In this document: positions 9,600 to 20,687 of the stretch, piece by piece
Layout of the letters: each line of letters opens with the position of its first letter
How positions within the stretch are numbered: position 1 is the stretch's first letter
DNA from: Acanthamoeba sp. SK_2022b
Lineage: Eukaryota; Discosea; Longamoebia; Acanthamoebidae
Assembly: GCA_027943245.1 (NCBI GenBank)
Contig: JANDJZ010000739.1
Span: 1-27,932 of the forward strand
Reading direction: 5' to 3'
DNA length: 27,932 nucleotides
Notes under the pieces: generated by a model
Database searches by the model: none
What the model was told of the DNA's origin: nothing
Seen by the model: only the letters and a program-made list of their open reading frames with translations
Program-made: the position numbers and the translations under genes

Positions 9600-12466
9600 A
9601 TGAGCACAGATGGCACGCCTTCGCCTGTTAACGCCGATCAGGGTGAGAATGGCGTGATCACTCCGGAGAGTGTCACCACCGGAGCTGCTATGCCTGAAGG
9701 AGGAGAAAGCAAAGGCATGTTCTATCTTGCTTGCGCTTGCCGCCTGCACCGCCAATCTCATCGCACTGGTTTCACGGCGCACAATTTTAATCGCGCCAGA
9801 TTTTTTTGCTAATCGGATTTTCTTGTGGTGGTGCGCTACAGAGCTGGCGGCCTTCTCCATCTCTGTGAAAACTCTGCACGGAGGCAATGTGTCCTTGCAG
9901 GTGAGTCCTCTGGACACGGTGCAGGACGTGCGGCAGTATCTCTTTGAGACGCCGGAAGCCTCCGACCTCACCTCATACACGCTCCTGCTCGAAGGCAAGC
10001 CGATCAACGACTATGCTGAACTGTCCGAGCTCTCGGGCTTGAAGCCCGAATCCACCTTGGTCATGTCGCCCGGTACTTCCTCCGATCCCCCCCCCCTCCC
10101 AGCCAAACCACCATTCGAGCCTCAAAGGGAATGAGCTCCGTCTCTTCAGAGCTGCTCGCCGAAGATTTTTTTTCAACTGCGTCACAGATATCTTTCTAAT
10201 GTCTGCTTGCTTTCACATGCGACAGCGGCCTACAACAAGCGGACGTCGTTACTGCACATAAGGCGGCTTCGGGAAATTCTGAGCTTTCACCTGGTCAACT
10301 TCGCCAACACGCCCTCACCTTCGCTCTTCTCGCATTACTGCCCCGCCGAGGAGGAGGAGGAGCAGCAGCCCGCCCTGGAATCCACCGCCAACCACGGTGC
10401 CAAGGGGGCCAACAAGGCTGCCGGTAAGAAGAGCGGCGCAGCGCGCCCCAAGGCCCCGACCAGCGAAAGCGGCGGCAACAAGACAGCGGTCGCTGCCAAG
10501 GGCAAGCGTAGCGAGGATCCCGTCGACCTCAAGTCTCCCATGTCGCTGCAGAGCTTCTACCCCAGCGCCAGCGCCAGCGAGCCTCAGTGCGTGAAGAGCA
10601 TCGAGTTTGCCGGCTGGAACCCCCCGCCCGGCAACCGAGCCCTGCTGGGTGCGTTCCTCCTTCTCCCTCTCCCAAGGACCTTCGATCCCAGGCCGAACTC
10701 ACGCGCGCGCCCACACTCCTTCTTTGTGCGCGTGTGCGCGTGTGTGTAGGCGATCTCTATTACTTGCAAGTCACCACGCTCGAGGGACAGACCGTTTTCA
10801 TAACGTCGTGGACCCACGGCTTCTACGTGAACTGCTGCACCGAAACGAGCTTCAACCCGAGGCCTGCGTCCAAACCTTGCTCTTCCCACAGCTTGTCCGA
10901 CGTGCTGTCGCAGGTGAAGCCGACCCGCTCTCTACCTCCCGCCCTCCCCAATAGTCGGCGTGATGGCTGACACACGCGGCCATGGATGGTCGGGCCGCGC
11001 TGCAGTTGAGTCCTCAGTTCAAGACCAACTTCCGGCACGTGTTGAAGAGCGGCCAATTTGGGCGCCACCCGTTCGAGCTGATGCCGGTGCCGATCCCCCT
11101 CACGCCGTGGGTGGGCCTTGACACGCCCCACGTGAACGACAAGAACCGCGCCGAATACGCCGTCCTCTACACCGAGATGGAGTATGCGCTCTCCCTCTCT
11201 CCCTCTCCTCCCCTCCGCCAACAATAGACCACCGCCGTACACCCGCGCCCAAGGCTGTGTGGCTCACGGTGCGTGCGCCACTTGGACAGCTTCGCCGGAA
11301 ACATGCGGGACTGGAACGAAGAGTATCAAGCGTGCAAGGAGCTGCCCTCGGGCACCGTCCAGGAGCGGATCATCCGCGATCGCGCCGTCCTCAAGGTCCA
11401 CAACGATTTCGTCGACGCCGCCACGCGCGGTGCTATGTACTTGCCTCCCCTCTTTCTGCTCTGCGCACTGGGTGGGTGGGTGGGCGACACCGAGCGCTGA
11501 GCTGGGAGGCCGCGCGAGCGCCCGTTCAGAAACTGAACAGCGAAACCGGACCATGGCTGTGCCTCGTGTTGCAGGGCTATCGCCAATCAGGCGGTGCCTC
11601 CCATCAACCCGCACGAGGAGCCCCGCATGCACCTGTTTGTCTACAACAACATCTTCTTCTCCTTCTGCTACGACCATCGCGACCCCGATTTCAAGCCGCT
11701 GCAGCCTCCTGCCACCCCCGCCAAGGACGCGAGCGCCAAGGACGAGGACAAGGACAAATACGCCGAGCAGGCCACCTACGTGTCCGCCAACAACGACCTC
11801 AAGGGCATCAGGTGCGCGACTCTCTCTCTCTCTCTCTCGCTCTCTCTCTCTCTCTCCGCCACTGCTCGTTTGTCGAGCTGACGCCGGAGCTGGCCGCTTG
11901 CTTAGGTTGTACAACGACGCCGACGTTTCTGGCTTGGGCACCGTGCTCACAGCCGTCGTGGACTATCGTGGCTATCGGCTTCTTGCCCAGAGTCTCATCC
12001 CTGGTTCGAGTTCGCCGCTTTCGCTTTTCGCACACTCGCACATCGCCACGCGCTCTACGGGCGTCGATCCAAGTGTCACCACACACGCCACACGCCACAC
12101 GCCACACGCCACACGCCACACGCCACACGCCACACGCCACACGCCACACGCCACACGCCACACGCCACACGCCACACGCCACACGCCACACGCCACACTC
12201 CACACGCCACACGCCAGAGACCAGCGAACGAAATCAGAGCGCGGGAAATGAGCTCACGCGCATGCTCGTGCAGGCGTCTTGCAGAGAGAGGAGACCAACC
12301 TGGCCTATGGGTCGATGGACAACGGTAAGACCGTTCACGCCGACCCGCAGTTCCACGACCTCATGCGCAAGGCCGCTCTGCACATGCACATCAAGGAGCA
12401 CGAGCTCACCGATGGATCGGGCAACACGGGTACCTGCACTACCAAATCGCGCGTCCTGCTCTCCTG

Positions 12467-12526
<60 letters not shown>

Positions 12527-13453
12527 TGGTGTGTGTGGTGTGTGTGTGTGTGTGTGTGTGTCATGTACGTGTCTGACCACTGTCATTGCTTGCTTCCAGT
12601 TCAATTGGCCTGTCCCATCAATGCCAAGGGTATTGTCGGCACTGACGGTCGCAGATACCTCATCGACTTGGGCAGGGCCACTCCTCTCGACACCAACTGG
12701 AGCGATGTGTCGGTAGACGCCCTCCAGCAGTCGGAATCTGTACTAGCCCCCCCCTCCTCACTCTCATTCCTCGCGTTGTCGCTTGCAACTCTCTCTCGCT
12801 CGCTCACTGTTGGTCCCTCGTGGCGACCGCCAGGGTAAGGGGCTCGTGCTGCATCCCTCGAGCGAGCCGCTCCTTCGGCCCGAGCTGGTCTCGGTCTTTT
12901 GCGACGCGCTGGAGCTGCGCCTCCAGCACCAAGGGGACGACAACCTCACCATCGTCCTCAAGGAAGAAGCGGCAGCCGAGGGGCAAAGCGCCAAGGCCAC
13001 CACCATCGACCTCTCGTCGGCCGTCAAGGTGGTCCACGACGAGCCCGCCTCCGCCTCTCCCGAGCAGCCCGCTGCCGCCGCCGCGGAGGAGGACCAGGCA
13101 TCCGAGCAGGCCCAGCCCTCCGCCACCGCGCCGGAGCAGGGGGAGAACGAGCAGCACGACGGCGAGGGCGAAAAGAAGGACGGCAACAGCGCCGATGCAT
13201 CGGAGGAGTCGACCAGGAAGGACGGGAAGCGATACGTCATCACCATCAACCCCAACGTCCTCCACGCCCACGCCAACTTCACGCTCACCGCCCCCGCGGA
13301 GGAGACCGGAAAGGACGAAGCCCTCGTCAAGACGCTCAGCACCTTCCTCAAGGACAGCATCCTCCCGCGGATGGTGCGTAGCGCGTTGCCCCCCCCCCTC
13401 TTTCTTTTTCTTTTCCTCCCTCGTGGCTGCAGCACAAGCGCGTCGCACGCTGG

Positions 13454-13519
<66 letters not shown>

Positions 13520-14978
13520 CCGGTGCCCTGATCGGCTCCTCCTTTGTGGTCTGCGCAGGCCGAGGAGTTCGTTCACTTGCTTTCCACGCCCGTCGATGGC
13601 CAAACCCTGGCATCGATCATGCACAGAAATGGTATCAACCTGCGCTACCTGGGCCAGCTCGCTCATCTCTGCAAGAGCCGCCCGTTCCTTGTGGTATGAA
13701 ACGCCGCCTCCCCGGTGGTGGTGGTGGGGTTGTAGTGGTGGGGTTGTGCTGTGGTGACGTCATGACTTGATTGGATGTCGTGGGTGGGGATGACTCACCT
13801 GCTACCACGCGCCGCAGCGTTTGTGCGAGCAAGAGATGATCGTGCGCGCGGCCAAGTACGAGTTCAATCGATACCTGCGCGAGACCGAGGACCATTTGCT
13901 GAGCTTTGCCGTTTCCCACTTCCTCAACTGCCTCTTTGGTGACGCCAAGGCCTTGCCCGAGGGCGTGGACCTGCACTCCTTCGAAGACGACACCCCATCC
14001 GACGGTGCGCCACTCCTCGTGCCCAGTTGTGTGGCCTCCCGGCTGGTCCTCCGCGGGGGAATGCTCACCACTCTCTTTGTCTCTGAAGAGGCCAGTGGCA
14101 CTGCCACGGGCAGCGGCAAGAAGAAGAGCAGGAAGAACAAGGGCAAGGGCACTGCCGGCGCGGGAAGTGGAGAAGCGTCGTCGACACACAAATCTCTGGC
14201 CACTCTCCCCAAGGCCAAGATCTTCTCGCTCACCTCCCAGCAGCTGTGGCAGACGCTCCAACAGCTGGTGCACACACGCTTTGGCTACGATATCTCGCTC
14301 AAGGGCGGAGCTGTCATACCCCGCAACTCTGCAGGTATTGTTATTGTTATTGTTGTTATTATTGTTATTATTATTGTTGTTATTATTATACTGGCTTATA
14401 CTAATTGTTGGATGTTCTCCTTCCTCACAATGACCCGTATTCCTCCTCCTCCCTGTGCACCCCACTCCGCGCAGGTGTGGACGAAGCGACCCTCAACACC
14501 CGCCAGCGCCTCAGGTCGTTGGCCGGCGTGCGGTCGTTCTGCCAGAAGGTGGGCATCCAGATCGTGGCTCGCAACTACGAGCTCTCGTTCAATGAGCCCT
14601 TCAAGCGCAGAGACATTCTCGACGTGTTCCCTCTCGTGAAGCACCTCAACGTACGTTGCCCCCTCTTTTCTTCCATGGGAGATGCGCATTTGAAGAGCAC
14701 GGCTGGCCCGGAGAGTGGCCTCTGTGAACATCGAGCCGCGCTCACTTTGGCGTTGGCGTTGGCTCTCCCGCAGCCCAAGAGCAAGGACGGGCAGCAGCTG
14801 CTGGACGCCGGCAAGGTGTTCCTGGGACAGGGGCGTTTGGATGTGGCGTTTGAGCTGTTCAACGAGGCCCTCGCCATCTTCCACCAGGTCTACGGGCCCC
14901 TCCACCCGGACACTGCTCTGTGCTACGGGTGCCTCTCCCTCTCTTCTTGCCTGCCGAGGCCTGCACAACCTGTTTGCG

Positions 14979-15031
<53 letters not shown>

Positions 15032-16249
15032 GGTAACGTCCTCTGCATGCATCCGTATTAACCCGTGAACATGCGCCATAGGAATCTCGCCATGGTGCAC
15101 TATCACGCCAACGACACCGCTCAGGCTCTTGTCCACCAGAAGAAGATGGTGATTATCAATGAGCGCGTCCATGGCCTCGATCACCACGACACGGCGCACA
15201 GCTATGTACGCTCCCCAGTTAACGGCGTTCATTGCGACTTGCGCCCTGAGCCATGGTGGCCCTCCTCCTCCCCTCACACCGGGCTGCCCCGAATGAACGA
15301 ACGAACAGGGCAACCTGGCGCTGTTCACGAGGGACCTCAAGAAGGACACGATGATCCCTGCGGCCCTCAAGTGCCTGCAGAGAGCGCACTACCTGGCTTC
15401 GCTTGTCTGCGGACCCCACCACCCAGACTCGCCCAACACCCTGGTACCTCCCCGTTTTGGCCTCCCTACTGTTCCTACCTACCTACCTGTGGCGTGGCGT
15501 GGCGTGGCGTGGCGTGGCCCCAATGCGGCCTGAGTTGGCTTGCTCTCCTGGAGCTGGTGTGGTTGGCGTGTTTGGCGTTGACTACTGTTCTGCTGCGACT
15601 GCCGAGTTAACGGTGCACGGTGATGGGCAGATGCACATGGGCACCATGTACCAGGATCTGGGACGCGCCGAGGTGGCCCTCAAGTACTACCAAGAGGCGC
15701 TCAAGAGCAACCAGTACTTCCACGGCACCGAGGAGAACCTTCAGACCGGCCAGATGTACCGCCCCCTTGCCCCCGCCGCCCCGACAAGGATTCTCACTTT
15801 AACCGGCCACTCCTCCGCTGCAGCTGTCACTGCATCGCGCTCGCGCACAGCACGCTCGACAATTTCAAGGAGGCTCTCAACTGGGAGAAGAAGAACTACA
15901 CCATCCTCTCCAACCTGCTCGGCGAGAAGGACTTCCGCACGAGCGAGTCCAACATTTGGCTCAAGCAGTTCACCAGGAAGGCTGTGCAGGTACGCGTAGC
16001 TGGCCTCTGGCGTGCGGCTCTTTTGTGCGTTGTTGTTGCCAACAAGTTCCCCTCCCCCTTGGACCTCTACAGATGCAGATCGAGGCCAAGAAGGCCCAGA
16101 GGGACATCACCAGCAACCTTTCGCAGGAGAAGTTCGAGAAGCTCACCCAGCAGGCCGGCGCCGCACGCGCCTCCGTTGGCCGGGGCAAGAAGCCCTCCCC
16201 TTCTTCTCTTCCTTCGGCAGCGCAGACGAAGCCAGCCTTCAAAATTTGA
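9600..16249 (+). CDS. CLUH: CLU (clustered mitochondria) protein, complete, 20 exons
   Basis: Exons 9600-9714, 9842-10072, 10226-10648, 10750-10913, 11006-11181, 11290-11436, 11575-11811, 11906-12003, 12274-12429, 12600-12739, 12834-13373, 13559-13693, 13818-14334, 14475-14650, 14774-14928, 15082-15205, 15309-15443, 15631-15755, 15824-15989 and 16073-16249 sum to 4137 nt (1378 residues), the family's usual size. In order: ubiquitin-like CLU_N (about 39-115), GDLYYLQVTTLEGQ, CLU core (about 370-630: MRDWNEEYQACKELPSGTVQ, NPHEEPRMHLFVYNN, RLYNDADVSGLGT, DGRRYLIDLGRATPLD), an acidic low-complexity insert (about 680-755), the eIF3/p135-like helical part (about 809-1085: NGINLRYLGQLAHLC) and TPR repeats (about 1086-1320) ending in KPAFKI. 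Family role: cytosolic RNA-binding protein that keeps mitochondria dispersed and supports translation of nuclear-encoded mitochondrial mRNAs. Intron 1 needs either a GC donor at 9715 or a GTGAGA donor at 9643; both keep phase. Confidence 0.97.
11821..11857. repeat. (TC)n microsatellite, CLU intron
   Basis: TC dinucleotide run interrupted by one GC, inside the 11812-11905 intron, in pyrimidine-sense orientation. Confidence 0.95.
12083..12216. repeat. (ACACGCC)n minisatellite, CLU intron
   Basis: About 19 tandem copies of the 7-bp unit ACACGCC, nearly perfect, with one variant unit (ACACTCC) near the 3' end. It fills much of the 12004-12273 intron, the largest intron of the gene. Confidence 0.97.
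12468..12561. repeat. (GT)n microsatellite, CLU intron
   Basis: Long GT run with a few GTGTGTGG interruptions near the end, in the 12430-12599 intron. Confidence 0.97.
13456..13518. repeat. (GT)n microsatellite, CLU intron
   Basis: About 31 uninterrupted GT units in the 13374-13558 intron. Confidence 0.98.
14337..14389. repeat. (ATT/GTT)n microsatellite, CLU intron
   Basis: Mixed ATT and GTT triplets immediately after the donor at 14335. Confidence 0.95.
14978..15032. repeat. (GTT)n microsatellite, CLU intron
   Basis: About 18 perfect GTT units in the 14929-15081 intron. Confidence 0.98.
15489..15518. repeat. (GTGGC)n short tandem repeat, CLU intron
   Basis: About six GTGGC units in the 15444-15630 intron. 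Confidence 0.9.
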
Positions 16250-16291
16250 TCTGGTCCGAAGCTAAGCTGACCGTCGATCGACCCCCAAATC

Positions 16292-16297
16292 AATAAA
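16292..16297 (+). terminator. Polyadenylation signal of CLU
   Basis: AATAAA 43 bp after the CLU stop codon, followed by an A/T-rich stretch (16298-16400) unlike the surrounding GC-rich DNA. This 160-bp spacer must also hold the promoter of the next gene. Confidence 0.7.
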
Positions 16298-16409
16298 AAT
16301 CAAGATCTATTTTTTAATTTTCTCCTCGAATCTATATTTTGATTTTCTCCTCTTTGATGCTCATGTGTATCATAGAAAAGAGAATCAAAAATCGCAAAAA
16401 TCGCCATTC

Positions 16410-17061
16410 ATGGATGTAGGTCCTCCACCACGCAGCCTCCCTCCTGCTGCAGCCCTCCTCGAGGAAGAGCTCTACGAGGATGAAGACGACGAGGAGTACA
16501 TACAAAGCCCTGAGGTTCCATCTCGCACAATGTGATTATTGGGCTCGTGTGGCTGCAATTTGTATTTGTAACCCGTTCGATCACAGGCAATTGCAAGTGA
16601 TGATGACAAGGAGTCCCTTGCTCCATCTCCCAATGGAGAGTGCACACAGGAAGACGAGGAAGCCATTGCACATCGGACCCGCGGTACTACTACTCCCAGG
16701 CTTGTGATGTTTTTCGTCCCTCACCCTCCCCCAACATGTTGTGGTGAGTCTAACGCGGGCGTGCAGCGCGCTACCGGGTCGAGGACATTGATTGGACGGC
16801 GTTGGATGGTGCGCGCACTCCATCTCCCTCAGGCCCTCAGTGCTGGCCGCACACTCCATTTGCACGAGCCTCACAAATGTGCATGTGCATCGTACGCGTT
16901 CCTTGTGGGGGCGGCGTAGATATGCTGATGGAGGAGTGGCAGGCTGCTGGCGCGGAAGAGGTTGATCCGGCCCTGGAGGAGTATCTCTGCTTCCTCTCCT
17001 CCCTCCACCAAGACCACGCCGGCGCGGGCCCAGGTACCGCAGACGTGCGGCTGTGCTGGCG

Positions 17062-17101
<40 letters not shown>

Positions 17102-18034
17102 GCCGCTGTCGTTGCGTGCAGGAGAGAGCACGGAGAGAGAGGGGCAAGCGACTAATCACGAATGGATCAAACAGAGGCAGCTGGTGACAACACGGCCAGA
17201 GGAGGCGACGACGAGGAGGATAACGATCCCGACTATCGGGAAAGCGAGGGAGACGGCGAAAGCAATGCTCTCCCCACGTCGTGGTGCGACTATGAAGAAC
17301 GTCGGGTCGATCGCGCCGTCCGTATCTCCCGTACGCCATCCCTCTCCTCTTGGGCTTGGTCGTGCGAGGGGGTGTTTGTGTTGGCGTGGCCTGGTGTCGC
17401 GTGGTTGTGACCTTGTTGCGTGAGCAGAGAAAGAGCTCGAGGCCCTGCTCGCACAAGCGCAGGAAGAGGGGCACCAAGGCCAGGGCGGGCGACGGATGCT
17501 GGTCCCTATCCTGCCGGCCCTGTCTCCTCCCTATCCGCATCATCTTCATCATCATCACCATCACCATCACCATTCGCATTCCGCAGAGACTGCGGGGGGC
17601 CCTATCACCGCTTCCCAGTATGAAGAGCTCCAACAGCAGCTCGCCCAGCACGCGCAGCTCCTTGCACAGGTCTGCGCCCTCGCCCTCTCGGGTCCCCCGC
17701 ACCTCCGCCCGTTTGCCCACCACTCGAGCTCTCTGCTCGTACGCCCCTCCCCTCCAATCGCCTCTACCTCCCCCTCCAAGGGGCTCGATCCCGCCACCAG
17801 GCCTTGAGCGGGAGCGGGGCCCTCATATCGAAGGTGGGACGGTGGGCGTCCACGTGCAGGTGCAGCTCCGTTGCCTGCGCGATCACCACGCAGAGGCGGG
17901 CTACGCGAGAGTAGCGCAGCCTTCGTGCCAAGGTTTTTTGTCGCCCAGCACGGTCGACACGCGGAGTAAGGAGCCGCCGCCCAGTCCTCCTCCCTCTCCT
18001 CACGTGGTGCGCCACCTGCGCTCGCCCGCCCACG

Positions 18035-18099
<65 letters not shown>

Positions 18100-19129
18100 C
18101 TTGTCTTGACGGGACGCGTGCGTGAGCTACCAGGCAGGCGTGCTCACGCGACGGATGGCCATGCGGCAGCGAGCGGGATTCCAGACGCGAGCCTCGGCAG
18201 ACGCGGCAGCGGGGCCGAGCCCTCCCGCTCTCTTTGATTTGCCGGCGCTCAGTGTATTGCCTCGCCTCGAGGCCGCGCTGGCCGGGCCCGCCCTTGCTCC
18301 CGCCCCTGCCGCCGACTGGGAGCCCCTCCTGCACGCGCGGGTGCAGTCGCTGCTGGAGCCTTCGCCGCCGCAGTTCGATCCCACCTTTGCTCTCGCCCTG
18401 CCCCTCCACTTCTCCCGGCGCCTTTTCACCCCCGCCGAGGACAGGTGCGCATCTTTGCGCCGCCCCCCGCCCCCCTCCCCCCTCGACACGCCGTTTCGTG
18501 TCGAGCTTGCCACTCACCCCACCTCACGCTGCCCCGCCGCGCCACCCTTCCATTCCGCGTGCACCCCCTGCCCCCCGCGGAAAATCGCCCCCCCCCGTCG
18601 GCGGACGACGCGGCGTGGCGGCGCGACGCAGGCTGCTTGCGATTGGGCTCGAGCGGTATGGGCGGCGAGGCCTCGCGCAAGTTCAGGAGCAATACCTCCC
18701 CACCAAGACCCTCGGCCAGGTCCTCAACCGCTACAAGCATCTCACGCTCGCGTCCACTGCGTGGAACCCCGTCAAGGTAGGCCACCGGGCCGGAACCCCC
18801 CCCCCACTCCGGTGCTCGCTGACCGGCCCCACTCGCTCGCGCCCCCTCCCCCAGGCAGCGCGAGCGGGCTGGCGGTGGGTCGAGGGAGTGGCACAGCTCA
18901 GCGAAGAGGAGAGGCTGTTGGTGCGGGATGGCATCGCCATGTACGGCTACAAGTGGGAGCACATCTCCCGCCACTTTCTGCCCCACCGCGCTCCCGCACG
19001 CCTTCAGAAGCTCTGGCACGCCCTGCACTCGCCCGACCCTCCGCTCCCGCGCCCTGCGCCCTTGCCCGTACCCCCTCCCCCCCAACACAGGGTCACTGCC
19101 TCTTGTGCTCGTCCGCTCTGACTCGACCT

Positions 19130-19210
<81 letters not shown>

Positions 19211-19812
19211 TCCGGCATTGGGAAAGGGGGGACGAGCAAGTCCCGCCTTCGTCTACTGCCCGATGGGCCTTGCGCCCGCCCCCCTTTGCCTCTCCGCCAC
19301 CCCGAACCAGGAGGGGGAGGAGGAGGAGGAGCAAGATACAGCGAGAGAAGAGAGTGGCGCTGCACTGCCCTCTCCGACGACTGCTTCGTCCCCACGTCCG
19401 CCAGAGCCAGCAGCGCATGGCAGCGCGCAGCCGACGACGCCTCTCGGAAAGCGCAGGTGGGCGAGCGATCAGCAACGGTCCCCTCGGCGGCTGCGGCCTT
19501 GTGCTACGGCGATGGCCGCACGCTTCGACCAAGAAGAGCTCTCCGACTCGGATTCGGACGACGCCGACGCCGACGGCGAGGGTGAGGCCGACGGCGTTCC
19601 GCCGAGCCCTTCTCGCCGCGCCGCGCCCAGTCCCTCGCCCATGGCGCATCCGCCCCTGCCGAGGCATCTTTCCGTGAGCCTGGCGGGGTGTCCTCAGACA
19701 GCGCCCGCCAGGGATTCCGAATATCCCGAGGGCGCCCCCCGCTCCCTCTCGCCCTCTCCCCCCCTCTCCGCGACCAGCCTCGCCACTGGGCTTGCCGTTG
19801 CGCTTCCCTCCC

Positions 19813-19876
<64 letters not shown>

Positions 19877-20521
19877 CAAACGCTCTTGGCCAGCTTATTC
19901 GGCTGACTGTGGTCCCACCGCGACCTGGCGTGCGTGCGTGGCGCGCCTGATTGTGTGTACGCGTGGACGTGCACGCAGATGTTCGAGGCCGTCTCTCTCT
20001 CGGACTCGGACTCGGACGTAGACGAGTGGCCAGACTCCGACCCTGAGCTGGATGACGACCCGGAAGCCGCTGGCGACGTCTCGCCACCTCGCCACAGCTG
20101 TCCACCCACTGCTTCACCTGGCGATGCCGCCCCCTCTCATTTTTGCCTCGAGGGCCATGGGGCCCTGACCGCAGCAGCAGCAGCAGCAGCGGACGGAGGG
20201 CAGACGCCATGGACGCGCGGCGAGGACAGATGGCTGCTGGAGAACATGCAGACCGAGGCCACCGCCGGGGCCGGTGGATCGCCGCAGCGACCACCGCGAA
20301 CCGTCAGCAGCGCCATGCCTCCCGCGCTCTCTCTGCGCTCTCCCACAGACGTCGCACGCCGCCGCCGCTACCTGTTGGCCCTTCTCGCCCAGTCCGTCGG
20401 GGGTGGGACAACCTCGGTCCCCACGCCGCCAGAACCCACCACCACCGCAGCAGCAGCAGCAGCAGCAGAAGAAGAAGAAGAAGCCGTGGTCGTTGGCGAT
20501 GATCACCGCCACGTGGATCCT
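16410..20521 (+). CDS. GON4L: GON4L-like nuclear protein with SANT/Myb-like segments (3' end unresolved)
   Basis: Exons read as 16410-16514, 16587-16683, 16767-16808, 16920-17033, 17175-17330, 17428-17669, 17860-17910, 18134-18444, 18632-18776, 18855-19067, 19311-19814 and 19979-20521, all in phase (841 codons). Order of parts: acidic N-terminus (EEELYEDEDDEEY); EEYLCFLSSLHQ; DDEEDNDPDY; RISQKELEALLAQ; a His-rich run (near 205-215); ITASQYEELQQQLAQHAQLL, resembling the GON4L glutamine/histidine helix; FDLPALSVL; FTPAEDRLLAIGLERYGRRG and TKTLGQVLNRYKHL, the first SANT-like part; ERLLVRDGIAMYGYKWEHIS; a long Ser/Asp-rich linker; and TPWTRGEDRWLLENMQ with SPTDVARRRRYLLALLAQ, the C-terminal SANT of GON4L. 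Known role of the family: nuclear transcriptional co-repressor and cell-cycle regulator. PAH domains of vertebrate GON4L are not seen. No stop occurs in this frame until 21128; see the junction finding. The 17860-17910 exon and the linker joins are least certain. Confidence 0.72.
17063..17102. repeat. (GTT)n microsatellite, GON4L-like intron
   Basis: About 13 GTT units in the 17034-17174 intron. Confidence 0.97.
18036..18097. repeat. (TG)n microsatellite, GON4L-like intron
   Basis: About 31 uninterrupted TG units in the 17911-18133 intron. Confidence 0.98.
19130..19209. repeat. (TC)n followed by (GT)n, GON4L-like intron
   Basis: Compound microsatellite: TC run at 19130-19150 joined directly to about 29 GT units at 19151-19209, in the 19068-19310 intron. 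Confidence 0.98.
19817..19875. repeat. (AC)n microsatellite, GON4L-like intron
   Basis: About 29 AC units at the 5' end of the 19815-19978 intron. It is the only long dinucleotide run among the plus-strand genes with CA rather than TG on the sense strand. Confidence 0.98.
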
Positions 20522-20687
20522 GTATGGAATGGCAGGAATTTTTGGTACATACCACAAATTCCACCCCGCAACGGCCGCTCTTGTTCCCGCCATAAACCGG
20601 CGCCAAACACGTCCAACGTGTTGTTGTTGTGGTGGTGGTTGGCCACAGACGCTGTGTCTTGCAAGAAAGCGGCGGCGGCGGAGGAAG
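20522..20687. other. Junction between the GON4L-like and CKAP2-like reading frames
   Basis: Contains no stop codon for the upstream frame and no AATAAA. A donor (gtatgg, 20522) and an acceptor (CCACAG, ending 20648) would join the two frames in phase. Otherwise it must hold an unseen 3' end and a promoter in about 165 bp. Confidence 0.5.

Noticed and set aside
11184..12576. Long plus-strand frames with Arg/Ser/Pro-rich or THATRHTPH repeats
   Set aside because: Out-of-frame readings of CLU exons and of the 7-bp minisatellite; the CLU frame explains the region fully.
12764..13666. Minus-strand 300-codon frame in the CLU region
   Set aside because: Antisense of the acidic CLU insert plus the (GT)n repeat; no start context or domain.
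18426..20294. 622-codon minus-strand open frame
   Set aside because: Spans introns and two microsatellites of the GON4L-like gene and reads CVCVCV/HTHTHT; a by-product of high GC.
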